DNA from: Lachnospiraceae bacterium UBA3632 | Lineage (GTDB): Bacteria; Bacillota; Clostridia; Lachnospirales; Lachnospiraceae | Reading direction: 5' to 3' | Assembly: GCA_002373975.1 (NCBI GenBank) | Contig: DFKZ01000129.1 | Location: 1-42,684, forward strand | DNA length: 42,684 bases | Shown here: piece after piece, positions 1 through 8,226 of the stretch | Numbering within the stretch: the first letter of the stretch is position 1 | Layout of the letters: the number at the start of each line of letters is the position of its first letter | Program-made: the position numbers and the translations under genes | Notes under the pieces: generated by a model | The model's database searches: none | What the model was told of the DNA's origin: nothing | What the model saw: only the letters and a program-made list of their open reading frames with translations

Positions 1-998
1 TTATTCTTCTGCCAACGCCAGGAATCTTCGCACATTTCCCTGATCCCGTACTGTGCTTCCCAGCCGAGTTCCTTTTTGGCAAGAGATGCATCGGCATAGC
101 AGGTTGCGATATCTCCGGGTCTTCTGGCCTGTATCTCATAAGGGATCTTTACCCCATTTGCCTCTTCAAAGTTCTTAACAATATCCAGCACGCTGTATCC
201 GTGCCCGGTTCCAAGGTTATATATCTTTAATCCGGCTTTTTCCTCAATCTTCTTAAGTGCCTTTACATGACCTATAGCCAGATCCACAACGTGGATGTAA
301 TCTCTCACGCCGGTTCCGTCGGGAGTGTCATAGTCGTTTCCGAATACGTTTAAGTGATCTCTCTTTCCGACAGCCACCTGCGTAATGAAAGGCATGAGGT
401 TGTTGGGAATTCCGCTGGGATTCTCGCCGATGGTTCCCGACTTGTGAGCGCCAATCGGATTAAAGTATCTGAGCAGGATCACATTCCATTCGTTGTCTGC
501 CTTCTGAATGTCGGACAGGATCTGCTCGAGCATCGACTTGGTCCATCCGTAAGGGTTAGTGCATTGTCCCTTGGGACATTCCTCGGTGATGGGAATAAAA
601 GCGGGGTTGCCGTATACGGTGGCACTGGATGAGAAAATGATATTTTTGCATCCGTGCTTTCTCATCACATCCACAAGAGTCAGAGTACCGGTAATGTTAT
701 TGTCGTAGTACTCCCAGGGTTTTGCCACGGATTCGCCCACGGCTTTTAATCCCGCAAAATGTATGACCGCTCCGATCTCTTCCTTTGAAAAGATTTTTTC
801 AAGAGCCTCTCTGTCCCGGATATCAGCCTTATAAAAGGGCACTTCTTTTCCGGTGATCTTTGCCACTCTGTCAAGCGATTTCTCACTTGAATTGCTAAGG
901 TTGTCAAGCACAACAACATCATATCCGGAATTCTGCAGCTCAACCACTGTATGACTTCCTATAAATCCCGCTCCGCCTGTCACAAGTATCTTACTCAT
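1..998 (-). CDS. galE: UDP-glucose 4-epimerase, 3' end cut by window edge
   Basis: Interconverts UDP-glucose and UDP-galactose in the cytoplasm with bound NAD. Reading down from the ATG at 996-998, the N-terminus has the Rossmann glycine motif GGAGFIGSH (residues 8-16), then FAGLKAVGES, SSSATVYG and the catalytic NPYGWTK (YxxxK), all typical of GalE. The frame is still open at base 1, ending in WRWQKN, which is where GalE proteins are close to their C-terminus, so only a few residues and the stop are missing. AAGGAGATTACCG precedes the start. It lies 19 bp after the UDP-sugar pyrophosphorylase gene on the same strand, so the two probably share a transcript and jointly supply UDP-sugars for polysaccharide or galactose metabolism. 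Confidence 0.95.
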   Translation of the reverse strand, partial: MSKILVTGGAGFIGSHTVVELQNSGYDVVVLDNLSNSSEKSLDRVAKITGKEVPFYKADIRDREALEKIFSKEEIGAVIHFAGLKAVGESVAKPWEYYDNNITGTLTLVDVMRKHGCKNIIFSSSATVYGNPAFIPITEECPKGQCTNPYGWTKSMLEQILSDIQKADNEWNVILLRYFNPIGAHKSGTIGENPSGIPNNLMPFITQVAVGKRDHLNVFGNDYDTPDGTGVRDYIHVVDLAIGHVKALKKIEEKAGLKIYNLGTGHGYSVLDIVKNFEEANGVKIPYEIQARRPGDIATCYADASLAKKELGWEAQYGIREMCEDSWRWQKN

Positions 999-1017
999 CG
1001 GTAATCTCCTTTTCCTG

Positions 1018-2244
1018 TTATAGTGTTACTCCGTTCATCTTAAGCAGTTCTCTTGCGCTCTCTACCGAATCCACTCCCGTGGGATTCTTTATCGGAGCAA
1101 ATTCCTTTTCACGCACCACTTCAAAAGGAAGGCAGCTCTTCATCTGATGTATCATATCCAGCACAAGGTTCTCGTATTTGTACCCGTTGGGTTCCGAAGG
1201 CTTGATCAGATTACCCGTCTCGTCAATATAAGGTATCTTTTTCTTCACTATATGAAGAGGAAGCTCCTGCTTAACCACCCTCTCAAGCTCTTCGATATTG
1301 AAAAGATAGTTGAGGATAACTCCGAAATTGTATGCCGGATCTCCCTTTTCATCCTTAGCGTTCATAAGCTCTTCCGTGAGCTCATAATACTCTACGATTG
1401 ACGGTCTTCCGTCTTCGAGACACATAACTCCGACCTTCTCGTCGGGTGCATTTTTCCTCACTACTTTTGCGCCGACAACGCAGTTCTTTTTAATGGTCGC
1501 TCCCACAAACACAGGATCAGCGATCCTCTGCAGCACGTTATCAACCGCAAAAATGTTGAACCACTCGATCCCCCATTCTTTTGCTTTATCCAAAAGCCCT
1601 GCGCGCACAAGAGAAATAAACCATCCTCCGTTACCGTTGGGGGATGTGGCCATTCTGCCCTTTTCCTCAAGATATATCTTTCCGTTATAATCCGTGGCTG
1701 CAGCCATTTCCTGCTTGAAGAAGTGAACGTACTGTTCGGGATATCCGAAATAGTTTTTCTTTTTTAAGAAAGCGATCGTGGCATCATTATTCTTTTCGCT
1801 GGTCATGATGAAAAGATGGAAATAAGAATCCGCTTTTTTAACCACATCCAGCATGTTGCCTATCAGGCACTCAAATATAAACAGCTCTTTTGTAATGCCG
1901 ATATTATACATTCCTTTGGGATCGTCCGATCCGAGCCTTGTGCCCATTCCTCCGGCAAGGAGTACTGCTGCCACCTTTCCGCTTCTTATCGCATCAAGAC
2001 CTGTCGTCTCAAAACTCTCACGATTCTTTTCAATCTCGTCAAGTTCCATGCACGGAAGTGGCGATATCACTCCCTTCTTTGCCAGTTCATCAGGATTTGC
2101 CGCTGCGGACAGTACGCTCATATCCGTCTCTTCGATCTGGCGAAGAAGCGCCCTCTTTTCCTCATCGGATATTTCATCATAATACTTCAGGACATGCTCC
2201 TGACCATATTTCTCAAGTTTTTCTTTAATGCTTTCGGGTACCAT
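1018..2244 (-). CDS. UDP-sugar pyrophosphorylase, eukaryotic UAP1/UDPGP type
   Basis: Makes a UDP-sugar from UTP and a sugar 1-phosphate. The nucleotide-binding loop LLAGGMGTRLGSDDPKGMY, followed by GNGGWF and VDNVLQRIADPVFVG, matches the UAP1 (UDP-N-acetylhexosamine) branch of the UDPGP family better than the bacterial GalU or GlmU families. About 408 residues, slightly shorter than eukaryotic UAP1. An ATG lies 12 bp upstream (2256), but that codon starts the string ATGGGAGG, which is an ideal ribosome binding site for the ATG at 2242-2244, so I chose the latter. It is followed after 19 bp by galE, pointing to UDP-Glc/UDP-Gal or the N-acetyl forms. The substrate cannot be settled from sequence. 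Confidence 0.85.
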   Translation of the reverse strand: MVPESIKEKLEKYGQEHVLKYYDEISDEEKRALLRQIEETDMSVLSAAANPDELAKKGVISPLPCMELDEIEKNRESFETTGLDAIRSGKVAAVLLAGGMGTRLGSDDPKGMYNIGITKELFIFECLIGNMLDVVKKADSYFHLFIMTSEKNNDATIAFLKKKNYFGYPEQYVHFFKQEMAAATDYNGKIYLEEKGRMATSPNGNGGWFISLVRAGLLDKAKEWGIEWFNIFAVDNVLQRIADPVFVGATIKKNCVVGAKVVRKNAPDEKVGVMCLEDGRPSIVEYYELTEELMNAKDEKGDPAYNFGVILNYLFNIEELERVVKQELPLHIVKKKIPYIDETGNLIKPSEPNGYKYENLVLDMIHQMKSCLPFEVVREKEFAPIKNPTGVDSVESARELLKMNGVTL

Positions 2245-2330
2245 ATTTCCTCCCATTTTGTGATACTGTCCCGCCCTTTCTGATCAAGGCGGATCATTTA
2301 CCGTCATATTCTAACACAAAAGGGGAAATC

Positions 2331-2996
2331 TTACCAGTCCGCATACTCCACCTCCTGGAGCTCATGTCTGTTGATGCAGTACCTGTACACTTTGTCGGTC
2401 AGGTATTCCTCGGGCGCGCTTTTTCTGTGAATGCGGTTCCAGTTTACGATCGCATCGTGCACCTCATGGGATGTGGCATCCCTTACAGCGTGGATGCGGG
2501 CCTCATGAACAGAAGTAAATGTGACGTAAAACTCGGAATCCAGTATATAAAAGATCCTGTCAAGAACGCGGGGATAGAATACGGATATCGCGCCTCCGCA
2601 CCAACAGCTTGTAGTCAGTCTGAGCCCCGCTCTCGAAGATGTTTTCCCGAAAGAATATCTGTCGTATAAAACAGAGAGGTCAGTGAAATCTCCCGATATC
2701 AACAGGTCTTTGCTTTCCAGGCGTTCCGTGTCGTACAGTCTCGGCGGCATCATCGCTTTCGATGTCAGTAATGCTCTGCTGAACAAAAGATCTCTGTCAT
2801 GGTCCTCATACGGATATATAAACTTGACATCATCTATTGTGAGATTCATAAGATTATCCGGGCCGGGATTGTCAGGAAGCCGGGCCACAACCAGTCTGAT
2901 ATCGCCGAAACATCTGTAGATAATGCTCCCATTCCATGATTGCAGCAGCCCTTCCAGCACCGATCTGCAGACAGGCTTCAATATAAATTCTTCCAT
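2331..2996 (-). CDS. Unknown protein, possibly DUF5688-like
   Basis: A 221-residue soluble protein without signal peptide or membrane segments. I do not recognise it firmly. The C-terminal part (FYILDSEFYVTFTSVHEARIH, then EEYLTDKVYRY) has the flavour of the Lachnospiraceae DUF5688 family, where a xFYILPSSxHE motif is followed by a LSDxVYxY segment, but this is recall rather than a search. As with the pyrophosphorylase gene, an upstream in-frame ATG (3008) is part of an ATGGGAGGA ribosome binding site serving the ATG at 2994-2996, which I take as the start. It lies between an HTH regulator (62 bp upstream) and the UDP-sugar genes (86 bp downstream), all in one direction. Confidence 0.65.
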   Translation of the reverse strand: MEEFILKPVCRSVLEGLLQSWNGSIIYRCFGDIRLVVARLPDNPGPDNLMNLTIDDVKFIYPYEDHDRDLLFSRALLTSKAMMPPRLYDTERLESKDLLISGDFTDLSVLYDRYSFGKTSSRAGLRLTTSCWCGGAISVFYPRVLDRIFYILDSEFYVTFTSVHEARIHAVRDATSHEVHDAIVNWNRIHRKSAPEEYLTDKVYRYCINRHELQEVEYADW

Positions 2997-3058
2997 TAGT
3001 CCTCCCAAGGGAATTACGGGCCGAACGGTCCGGGAAACGTTAAGAAACAGTCAGAAGT

Positions 3059-3496
3059 TTAGAATTCCATGTCCTTATACTTGATCCTCATAAGCACTTC
3101 CAGCAGCCCCTCGGGATCGTTGGTGGTTATGATGATATTGGCATTGCCGAGAGTGAAGGTTCTTACTTTTTTTCTCGAAGATGATGCGGCATACATCGGC
3201 TCATTCTCACACACTCTTGAGTGTCTTTCAAAGACCTCGTAATAATGGCCGGCATCATCTCCGCCATACTTTAAAAAATCAAAGCTCACATCAAACGCTC
3301 TGGCATATTTGTCGATGACAAAATCCGAAACCTCCTTCTTCTCTCCGTTCCAGATTTTGTAGAAAGTCGTTTTGCCGATCTCACTCGCATCACAGAACTT
3401 TCTGCGGGATTCCTTCCACGTCTTTCCAAACAGGTATATTACCCTTTCTCTGAAGCTTTTAAGCTTGATTAGTTCTTCTCTTTTAAATCTCTTCAT
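3059..3496 (-). CDS. HTH (Cro/C1-type) transcriptional regulator
   Basis: A 145-residue protein with one N-terminal helix-turn-helix: residues about 20-60 read as a Cro/C1 fold (RRKFCDASEIGKTTFYKIWNG, then YARAFDVSFDFLKYGGD). The C-terminal half is unassigned and ends in a short beta-rich stretch (NANIIITTNDPEG). The open frame extends 35 codons upstream to 3601, but the ATG at 3494-3496 is preceded by AAGGAGG at 8 nt spacing, so the longer form is unlikely. The untranslated region carries two copies of CGTCCTTTTTT exactly 20 bp apart, a plausible operator and possibly an autoregulatory one. The ligand and targets are unknown. Confidence 0.75.
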   Translation of the reverse strand: MKRFKREELIKLKSFRERVIYLFGKTWKESRRKFCDASEIGKTTFYKIWNGEKKEVSDFVIDKYARAFDVSFDFLKYGGDDAGHYYEVFERHSRVCENEPMYAASSSRKKVRTFTLGNANIIITTNDPEGLLEVLMRIKYKDMEF

Positions 3497-3567
3497 AATG
3501 AATACCTCCTTTAAGGAATATTTAAGCACTTTTTCTGTCCGCCCGCTGTCGCCTTTGATACAAAAAA

Positions 3568-3598
3568 CGTCCTTTTTTGTCCAAAAGCGTCCTTTTTT
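3568..3598. promoter_or_regulatory. Tandem CGTCCTTTTTT repeats, candidate operator
   Basis: CGTCCTTTTTT occurs at 3568-3578 and again at 3588-3598, one start 20 bp from the next (two helical turns). The first copy continues into GTCC, giving GTCC-T6-GTCC at 3569-3582. The repeats sit 70-105 bp upstream of the HTH regulator start. A near-identical GTCC-T5-GTCC unit occurs at 38930-38942, inside a perfect inverted repeat. Binding by the HTH protein is inference. Confidence 0.4.
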
Positions 3599-3694
3599 CA
3601 TTTTTCATCTTTGAACGGCAAAAAAAGTCATGTTAAGAACCGTCAGCCCTCATTCCCGCATTACATTTTTTCAGCTTATTGACACAAATAAAAG

Positions 3695-3723
3695 AGCCTC
3701 TGCAGTTTTTCGCCGCAGAGGCT
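3695..3723 (-). terminator. Rho-independent terminator after the LysR gene
   Basis: Perfect 9-bp stem AGCCTCTGC (3695-3703) with GCAGAGGCT (3715-3723) and an 11-nt loop. On the minus strand it is followed by CTTTTATTT. It lies 23 bp beyond the LysR stop and would end the sulfur operon. Confidence 0.85.
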
Positions 3724-3745
3724 TAAAAGATGTGCCCTGATCAGT

Positions 3746-4657
3746 TTATTCAAGTACCATTTCTTTATATTTTTCTACTTCTTCTATGTATTTTTTACCG
3801 ATCGGAGAAAGAGGAATCCCCTTCCGCTTTATATATCCTATGGTCATAAGGTCTTCGTTGTCGAGCCTTACCGCCACAAAATCATCACCGTTCAGGTCTT
3901 CACAGATAATACCCGAGCAGAGCGTGAATCCGTTCATTCCTTTAAAAAGATTCAACATCGTGGCACGGTCACTCGCATGTATTATACGCTTGTATTCATA
4001 GGTGCTGTAAAGCTCTTCCGCAAAATAAAAGGAATTATTCTCACCCTGATCAAACGCAAGGCAGGGATACTCTGAAAGTTCCTCCAGCGTCACCCTCGCC
4101 TTATCCGCAAGGGGATGCCCTTTAGCGATGTAGGCATATATATGGCAGTCAAACAGTCTGTGGAAAGAAAGCTCGTTCTCGGCAAATATCTTCTCCAGAA
4201 CATTACGGTTGAAATCATTCAGATAAAGAATCCCGACTTCACTCTTAAAGTTCTTTACATTCTGTATCACATCGGATGTGCGGGTCTCATATACCGAAAA
4301 GTCATATTCGTCTATACCGTATTGAGCCACCACTTCGATAAACGCATTAACAGCAAAAGTATAGTGCTGCAGTGAAACACTGAATCTCTTTTTCTGCTCT
4401 GTCTTATCGATGTATTTGGATTCTATCAGCTCATACTGCTGAACTACCTGTCTGGCATATCCGAGGAATTCTTTTCCCTCAGGTGTGAGCATGATGCCCC
4501 GGTTCGATCTGGAAAAAACTTCGATGCCTATCTCCGTCTCAAGTTCCCTCACGGAAGCCGAAAGGCTGGGCTGTGAAATGTACAGAGCCTTTGCGGCTTC
4601 GTTCATCGAAGGAGACTCGGCAACCTGAATGATATATCTCAGCTGATTAAGTGTCAT
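3746..4657 (-). CDS. LysR-family transcriptional regulator linked to cysK
   Basis: A 303-residue LysR-type regulator. The winged helix-turn-helix is at residues 1-60 (MTLNQLRYIIQVAESPSMNEAAKALYISQPSLSASVRELE, quoted as its two halves: MTLNQLRYIIQVAESPSMNE and AAKALYISQPSLSASVRELE). A linker helix and a periplasmic-binding-protein-like effector domain follow (about 90-300). It begins 15 bp after the cysK stop on the same strand, so it is very likely co-transcribed with cysK, and sulfur or cysteine status is the natural candidate signal, as for CysB/CysR-type LysR regulators. The specific effector (O-acetylserine or another compound) is not visible. A strong terminator follows. Confidence 0.9.
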   Translation of the reverse strand: MTLNQLRYIIQVAESPSMNEAAKALYISQPSLSASVRELETEIGIEVFSRSNRGIMLTPEGKEFLGYARQVVQQYELIESKYIDKTEQKKRFSVSLQHYTFAVNAFIEVVAQYGIDEYDFSVYETRTSDVIQNVKNFKSEVGILYLNDFNRNVLEKIFAENELSFHRLFDCHIYAYIAKGHPLADKARVTLEELSEYPCLAFDQGENNSFYFAEELYSTYEYKRIIHASDRATMLNLFKGMNGFTLCSGIICEDLNGDDFVAVRLDNEDLMTIGYIKRKGIPLSPIGKKYIEEVEKYKEMVLE

Positions 4658-4672
4658 ATGATTATTATCTCT

Positions 4673-5611
4673 TTATTCCTGACTGTACAGTGGTGTCGAA
4701 AGATATCTGTCGCCCGAATCGGGGAGAAGTACAACAATGTTCTTTCCCTTATTCTCGGGGCGTGCTGCGAGGATAAGCGCAGCCTTGAGTGCAGCACCGG
4801 AAGATATTCCCACAAGCACTCCCTCGGCATGGCCGAATGCGGCTCCCTCGGCAAAAGCATCCTCGTTCTCGATGGCCAGCACCTCATCGTATACCTTGGT
4901 GTTGAGTGTCTCGGGAACAAATCCTGCGCCGATTCCCTGAATCTTGTGAGGACCGGCCTCCCCCTTTGAAAGAACAGGGCTTGATGCAGGCTCTACCGCA
5001 ACCACTTTTACATTGGGATTCTGTGACTTAAGATACTCTCCGACTCCGCTTACGGTTCCGCCCGTTCCTACACCTGCTACAAAAATGTCTACCTTGCCGT
5101 CAGTCTGTTCCCAGATCTCGGGACCTGTAGTTGCCTTGTGCGCTGCAGGATTTGCAAGGTTAACGAACTGTCCCAGGATAATGGAACCCTCAATAGATTC
5201 TTTAAGTTCCTCAGCTTTTGCGATGGCTCCCTTCATTCCCTTGGCACCCTCGGTGAGTACTATCTCTGCTCCGTATGCCTTAAGAAATGTACGGCGCTCT
5301 ACGCTCATGGTGTCAGGCAGTGTAAGGATCGCATGATATCCCTTAGCTGCTGCGACTGAAGCTATTCCGATTCCGGTATTGCCGCTGGTGGGCTCGATTA
5401 TTGTTGCACCGGGTTTCAATATGCCCTTTTTCTCTGCATCCTCTATCATCGCAAGTGCGATTCTGTCCTTAACCGATCCCGCGGGATTGAGATACTCCAG
5501 CTTAGCCAGGATCGTCACACCCTCTACTCCCGCCTTTTTAGCATATCTTGATGCCTCAAGAAGAGGAGTTTTTCCGATAAGTTCCGCTGCACTTTTCTTA
5601 ATGTCACTCAT
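4673..5611 (-). CDS. cysK: Cysteine synthase (O-acetylserine sulfhydrylase)
   Basis: PLP enzyme that makes cysteine from O-acetylserine and sulfide. The PLP-lysine motif NPAGSVKDRIA is near residue 45, the substrate loop EPTSGNTGIGIA near 75, and the phosphate-cup motif GTGGTVSGVG near 180. The C-terminus VLLPDSGDRYLSTPLY is typical. 312 residues, normal for the family. I start at the ATG 5609-5611, which has AAAGGG 8 nt upstream; an in-frame GTG three codons earlier overlaps that ribosome binding site. A sigma-A-like promoter lies at 5675-5703, in the 102-bp gap after the metY-type gene, so the gene can be expressed separately from it. LysR follows after 15 bp. Confidence 0.96.
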   Translation of the reverse strand: MSDIKKSAAELIGKTPLLEASRYAKKAGVEGVTILAKLEYLNPAGSVKDRIALAMIEDAEKKGILKPGATIIEPTSGNTGIGIASVAAAKGYHAILTLPDTMSVERRTFLKAYGAEIVLTEGAKGMKGAIAKAEELKESIEGSIILGQFVNLANPAAHKATTGPEIWEQTDGKVDIFVAGVGTGGTVSGVGEYLKSQNPNVKVVAVEPASSPVLSKGEAGPHKIQGIGAGFVPETLNTKVYDEVLAIENEDAFAEGAAFGHAEGVLVGISSGAALKAALILAARPENKGKNIVVLLPDSGDRYLSTPLYSQE

Positions 5612-5674
5612 TATAGTCACCCTTTCCGGCCGTTTTGTATAATGCTGTTACAATGGTGTTATGGCTCTTATAAA

Positions 5675-5703
5675 ATAATATTCTTTTTCAAGTTACATTA
5701 CAA
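5675..5703 (-). promoter_or_regulatory. Sigma-A-type promoter for cysK-lysR
   Basis: On the minus strand, -35 TTGTAA (5698-5703) and -10 TATTAT (5675-5680) are separated by 17 bp. The predicted start near 5668 gives a leader of about 57 nt before cysK. Confidence 0.55.
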
Positions 5704-5713
5704 TATTTTTTTA

Positions 5714-7021
5714 TCAGCCTATAGCTTTAAATGCTTCGTCAAGATCCTCAATAATATCGGCGATATTTTCGGTTCCGATGGAGAGTCTTATAGTGTTGGG
5801 TTTGATTCCCTGATCGGCAAGTTCCGCCTCGCTGCACTCCGAGTGAGTGGTGGATGCGGGATGTATCGCAAGGGATTTAACATCCGCAACATTTGCAAGA
5901 AGCGAAAACAGCTCAAGATTATCTATAAACTGCTGTGCCTTTTCCGATCCGCCCTTTATCTCGAAAGTGAATATTGAACCGCCGCCGTTGGGGAAATACT
6001 TCTTGTAAAGCTCCTTCTGTGAAGCGTCGGGGTTGACCGACGGGTGATTAACCTTTTCAACAAGCGGATGCTTATCCAGATACTCTACCACCTTAAGGGC
6101 ATTCTCGATATGTCTCTCCACGCGGAGCGAAAGCGTCTCAAGACCCTGAAGGAAGATGAAGGCGTGTACCGGTGAAAGGGTTGCCCCCTCGTCGCGAAGG
6201 AGGATTGCCCTGATATAGGTAGCTAATGCTGCAGGAGCCGTATCAACCGCAAACCTCACTCCGTGGTAGGACACATTGGGCTCGGTGAGCCAGGGGAATT
6301 TATCGGAGGATGCCCAGTCAAACTTTCCGGCATCTACGATCACTCCTCCGATGGTGGTTCCGTGCCCGCCGATGAATTTTGTTGCCGAATGAACAACTAT
6401 GTCTGCCCCATATTCGATAGGTCTTACAAGATAAGGGGTGGCGAAGGTGTTGTCAACAATGAGGGGAATCCCATGCGAATGAGCAATTCCGGCTATCCTT
6501 TCAATGTCAACTACCTCTGAATTGGGATTTCCAAGGGTTTCGATCTGAATTGCCTTGGTATTTGCCTTTATCGCTCCCTCTATGGCCTGATAGTCAAAGG
6601 GATCGACAAAGGTTGTTTCAATACCGTACTCCGGAAGCGTATGAGCCAGCAGATTATAGGTACCGCCATATATGTTCTTTGCAGCCACGATATGATCGCC
6701 TGCATGAGCAACCGCCTGAAATGCGTAAGTAAGAGCTGCAGCACCTGAGCTTAATCCGAGGGCTGCAACGCCTCCCTCAAGGGATGCTATTCTTGCTTCG
6801 AAAACTCCCTGGGTGGGGTTTGTAAGTCTTCCGTAGATGTTACCGGCATCGCGGAGACCGAATCTGTCAGCTGCATGCTTACTGTTATGAAATACGTATG
6901 AACTGGTGAGATAGATCGGAACCGCTCTTGCATCGGTAACCGGATCAGGTGTCTCCTGCCCAACGTGAAGCTGCTTTGTCTCAAATCTGAAGTTTCTTTC
7001 TGCTCTTGTTTTCTTTCCCAT
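5714..7021 (-). CDS. metY: O-acetylhomoserine sulfhydrylase (Cys/Met metabolism PLP enzyme)
   Basis: PLP-dependent gamma-replacement enzyme that probably forms homocysteine from O-acetylhomoserine and sulfide, the direct sulfhydrylation route to methionine. It has FETKQLHVGQ at the N-terminus, YGRLTNPTQ, the SGAAALTYA cofactor loop and the PLP-lysine motif VHSATKFIGGHG. About 435 residues, the usual MetY length and longer than cystathionine gamma-synthases. The open frame extends to 7054, but the ATG at 7019-7021 has GAGGAGG about 7 nt upstream, so I start there. Its neighbours are cysK and LysR, making a compact sulfur-assimilation cluster. Two short hairpins sit in its leader (7038-7074). 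Confidence 0.93.
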   Translation of the reverse strand: MGKKTRAERNFRFETKQLHVGQETPDPVTDARAVPIYLTSSYVFHNSKHAADRFGLRDAGNIYGRLTNPTQGVFEARIASLEGGVAALGLSSGAAALTYAFQAVAHAGDHIVAAKNIYGGTYNLLAHTLPEYGIETTFVDPFDYQAIEGAIKANTKAIQIETLGNPNSEVVDIERIAGIAHSHGIPLIVDNTFATPYLVRPIEYGADIVVHSATKFIGGHGTTIGGVIVDAGKFDWASSDKFPWLTEPNVSYHGVRFAVDTAPAALATYIRAILLRDEGATLSPVHAFIFLQGLETLSLRVERHIENALKVVEYLDKHPLVEKVNHPSVNPDASQKELYKKYFPNGGGSIFTFEIKGGSEKAQQFIDNLELFSLLANVADVKSLAIHPASTTHSECSEAELADQGIKPNTIRLSIGTENIADIIEDLDEAFKAIG

Positions 7022-7037
7022 AATGATCCTCCTCGCT

Positions 7038-7074
7038 GCCCGTTGAACGGGCATGTTGTTTGCGGCATCGCCGC
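7038..7074 (-). promoter_or_regulatory. Two small hairpins in the metY leader
   Basis: GCCCGTT (7038-7044) pairs with AACGGGC (7046-7052) around a single base, and GCGGC (7062-7066) pairs with GCCGC (7070-7074) around ATC. The first ends a few bases from the ribosome binding site of the metY-type gene. I see no SAM-riboswitch (S-box) core here. The function is unknown: it could be an operator palindrome or a translational element. Confidence 0.3.
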
Positions 7075-7227
7075 GTTGTTTGTTTGTTATGGGTAAAGAA
7101 TATCACAGGATTTGGTTATTGTATAATACAGTAAATCTTTTGTTGGTTATAGTATATACCTATATCGGACTGAATAAGATCTTCGGTGGTAGTTTTCAGA
7201 AAATATCTGTAATTTTCTGTATTCTGA

Positions 7228-7257
7228 TTGAAATACCGCGCGTAAATCTATTATAAT
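7228..7257 (+). promoter_or_regulatory. Sigma-A promoter for the GNAT/large-protein pair
   Basis: -35 TTGAAA (7228-7233) and a perfect -10 TATAAT (7252-7257) are 18 bp apart. The predicted start near 7264 lies about 42 nt before the GNAT gene, whose AAAGGAGA ribosome binding site is clear. No other plus-strand promoter this good occurs nearby. Confidence 0.7.
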
Positions 7258-7305
7258 TGTTAATCATGGTCTGTGTTTTCATCCCGGATAATGAAAGGAG
7301 ACAAA

Positions 7306-8226
7306 ATGGACGTAGTTAAACTTAACGCAAAAGGTATTCCGCCTTTTATGCATCTGATAGAAGCCGAGACCGGCGGTATTCTGGAAAACCTTACGCACGG
7401 CAATCCCGACAGTTTCATGATTGGGAACGGATTCATGGTTTACGGACTCTATAATCCTAACCTGAAGAAGGCACAAGGGGCGCTTGTTGCTCAGGTAGCG
7501 GGAACTTCCGTTGTAATCCGCTCTCTTTTTGTCGACCCGTTTTATTCGGGATTCGGCGGCGGGACAATGCTTATAGAGGAGCTTACCTCAGATGTTTTTT
7601 ATATGGATAATATTTCCGAAATTGAGTTTCTGGCTTCGAGCAAAGACCCGTCGCAAATGGAAGTTGCAGGCTTTCTGAAGAGCCGTGGATTTGAATCGGA
7701 AGTTGCGGAAGAAGCATATTACAGAGTCCGCCTCTCTGAGATCATTAATGCAGGTGTGCTTTCCAAAGCTTCGGATCGCGCCACTCATCCTCTTAAAGAA
7801 GCTTCCGACTCAGCTTTGAGGCGCCTTGGCAATGAGCTTGTTGAAGGGGGAGATGCCTTTATCAGTCTTCCTATCAAAAAACAAGACTATGACGAAGATG
7901 TCAGTATGGTGATTGAGAAAGACGGGGCCATATCCGATATCGTGCTCGTTTCTCATGATGACTCAGGGCTGATACTCTCATATGCATACTCAAAGGGATC
8001 GGGAATGGGTATAATCTCTGCTTTATCAGCCGCGGTGAACCGGGCCGTCGAGAAATTCGGAGCGGAAACGCTCCTGAGGATTCCAACGGTAACCGATGTC
8101 AGCAAAAAAATCGTCGATAAGATAATCCCGGGGGCACGGTCCGAAGGGTACATCAGATGCTATTATTCAATGCTTCCTTTATATGAAAATATCTATGGAA
8201 GGGAAATGGAGCTGAAAAATGAGTGA
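7306..8226 (+). CDS. GNAT-family N-acetyltransferase, probably with a second degenerate GNAT half
   Basis: 306 residues. The N-terminal half has a GNAT acetyl-CoA-binding signature: IRSLFVDPFYSGFGGGTMLIEEL (the V-D-P-x4-G-x-G-G turn plus following helix, residues about 79-101). It then runs through a SRGFESE-like segment typical of the GNAT end. The C-terminal half (about 170-300) contains SYAYSKGSGMGIISALSAAV, which may be a second, degenerate copy. The start is the ATG at 7306, preceded by AAAGGAGA; an upstream in-frame GTG lacks this. The stop overlaps the start of the 982-residue gene by 8 bp, so translation of the two is probably coupled. The acceptor substrate is unknown; the downstream protein is a candidate. 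Confidence 0.75.
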   Translation: MDVVKLNAKGIPPFMHLIEAETGGILENLTHGNPDSFMIGNGFMVYGLYNPNLKKAQGALVAQVAGTSVVIRSLFVDPFYSGFGGGTMLIEELTSDVFYMDNISEIEFLASSKDPSQMEVAGFLKSRGFESEVAEEAYYRVRLSEIINAGVLSKASDRATHPLKEASDSALRRLGNELVEGGDAFISLPIKKQDYDEDVSMVIEKDGAISDIVLVSHDDSGLILSYAYSKGSGMGIISALSAAVNRAVEKFGAETLLRIPTVTDVSKKIVDKIIPGARSEGYIRCYYSMLPLYENIYGREMELKNE

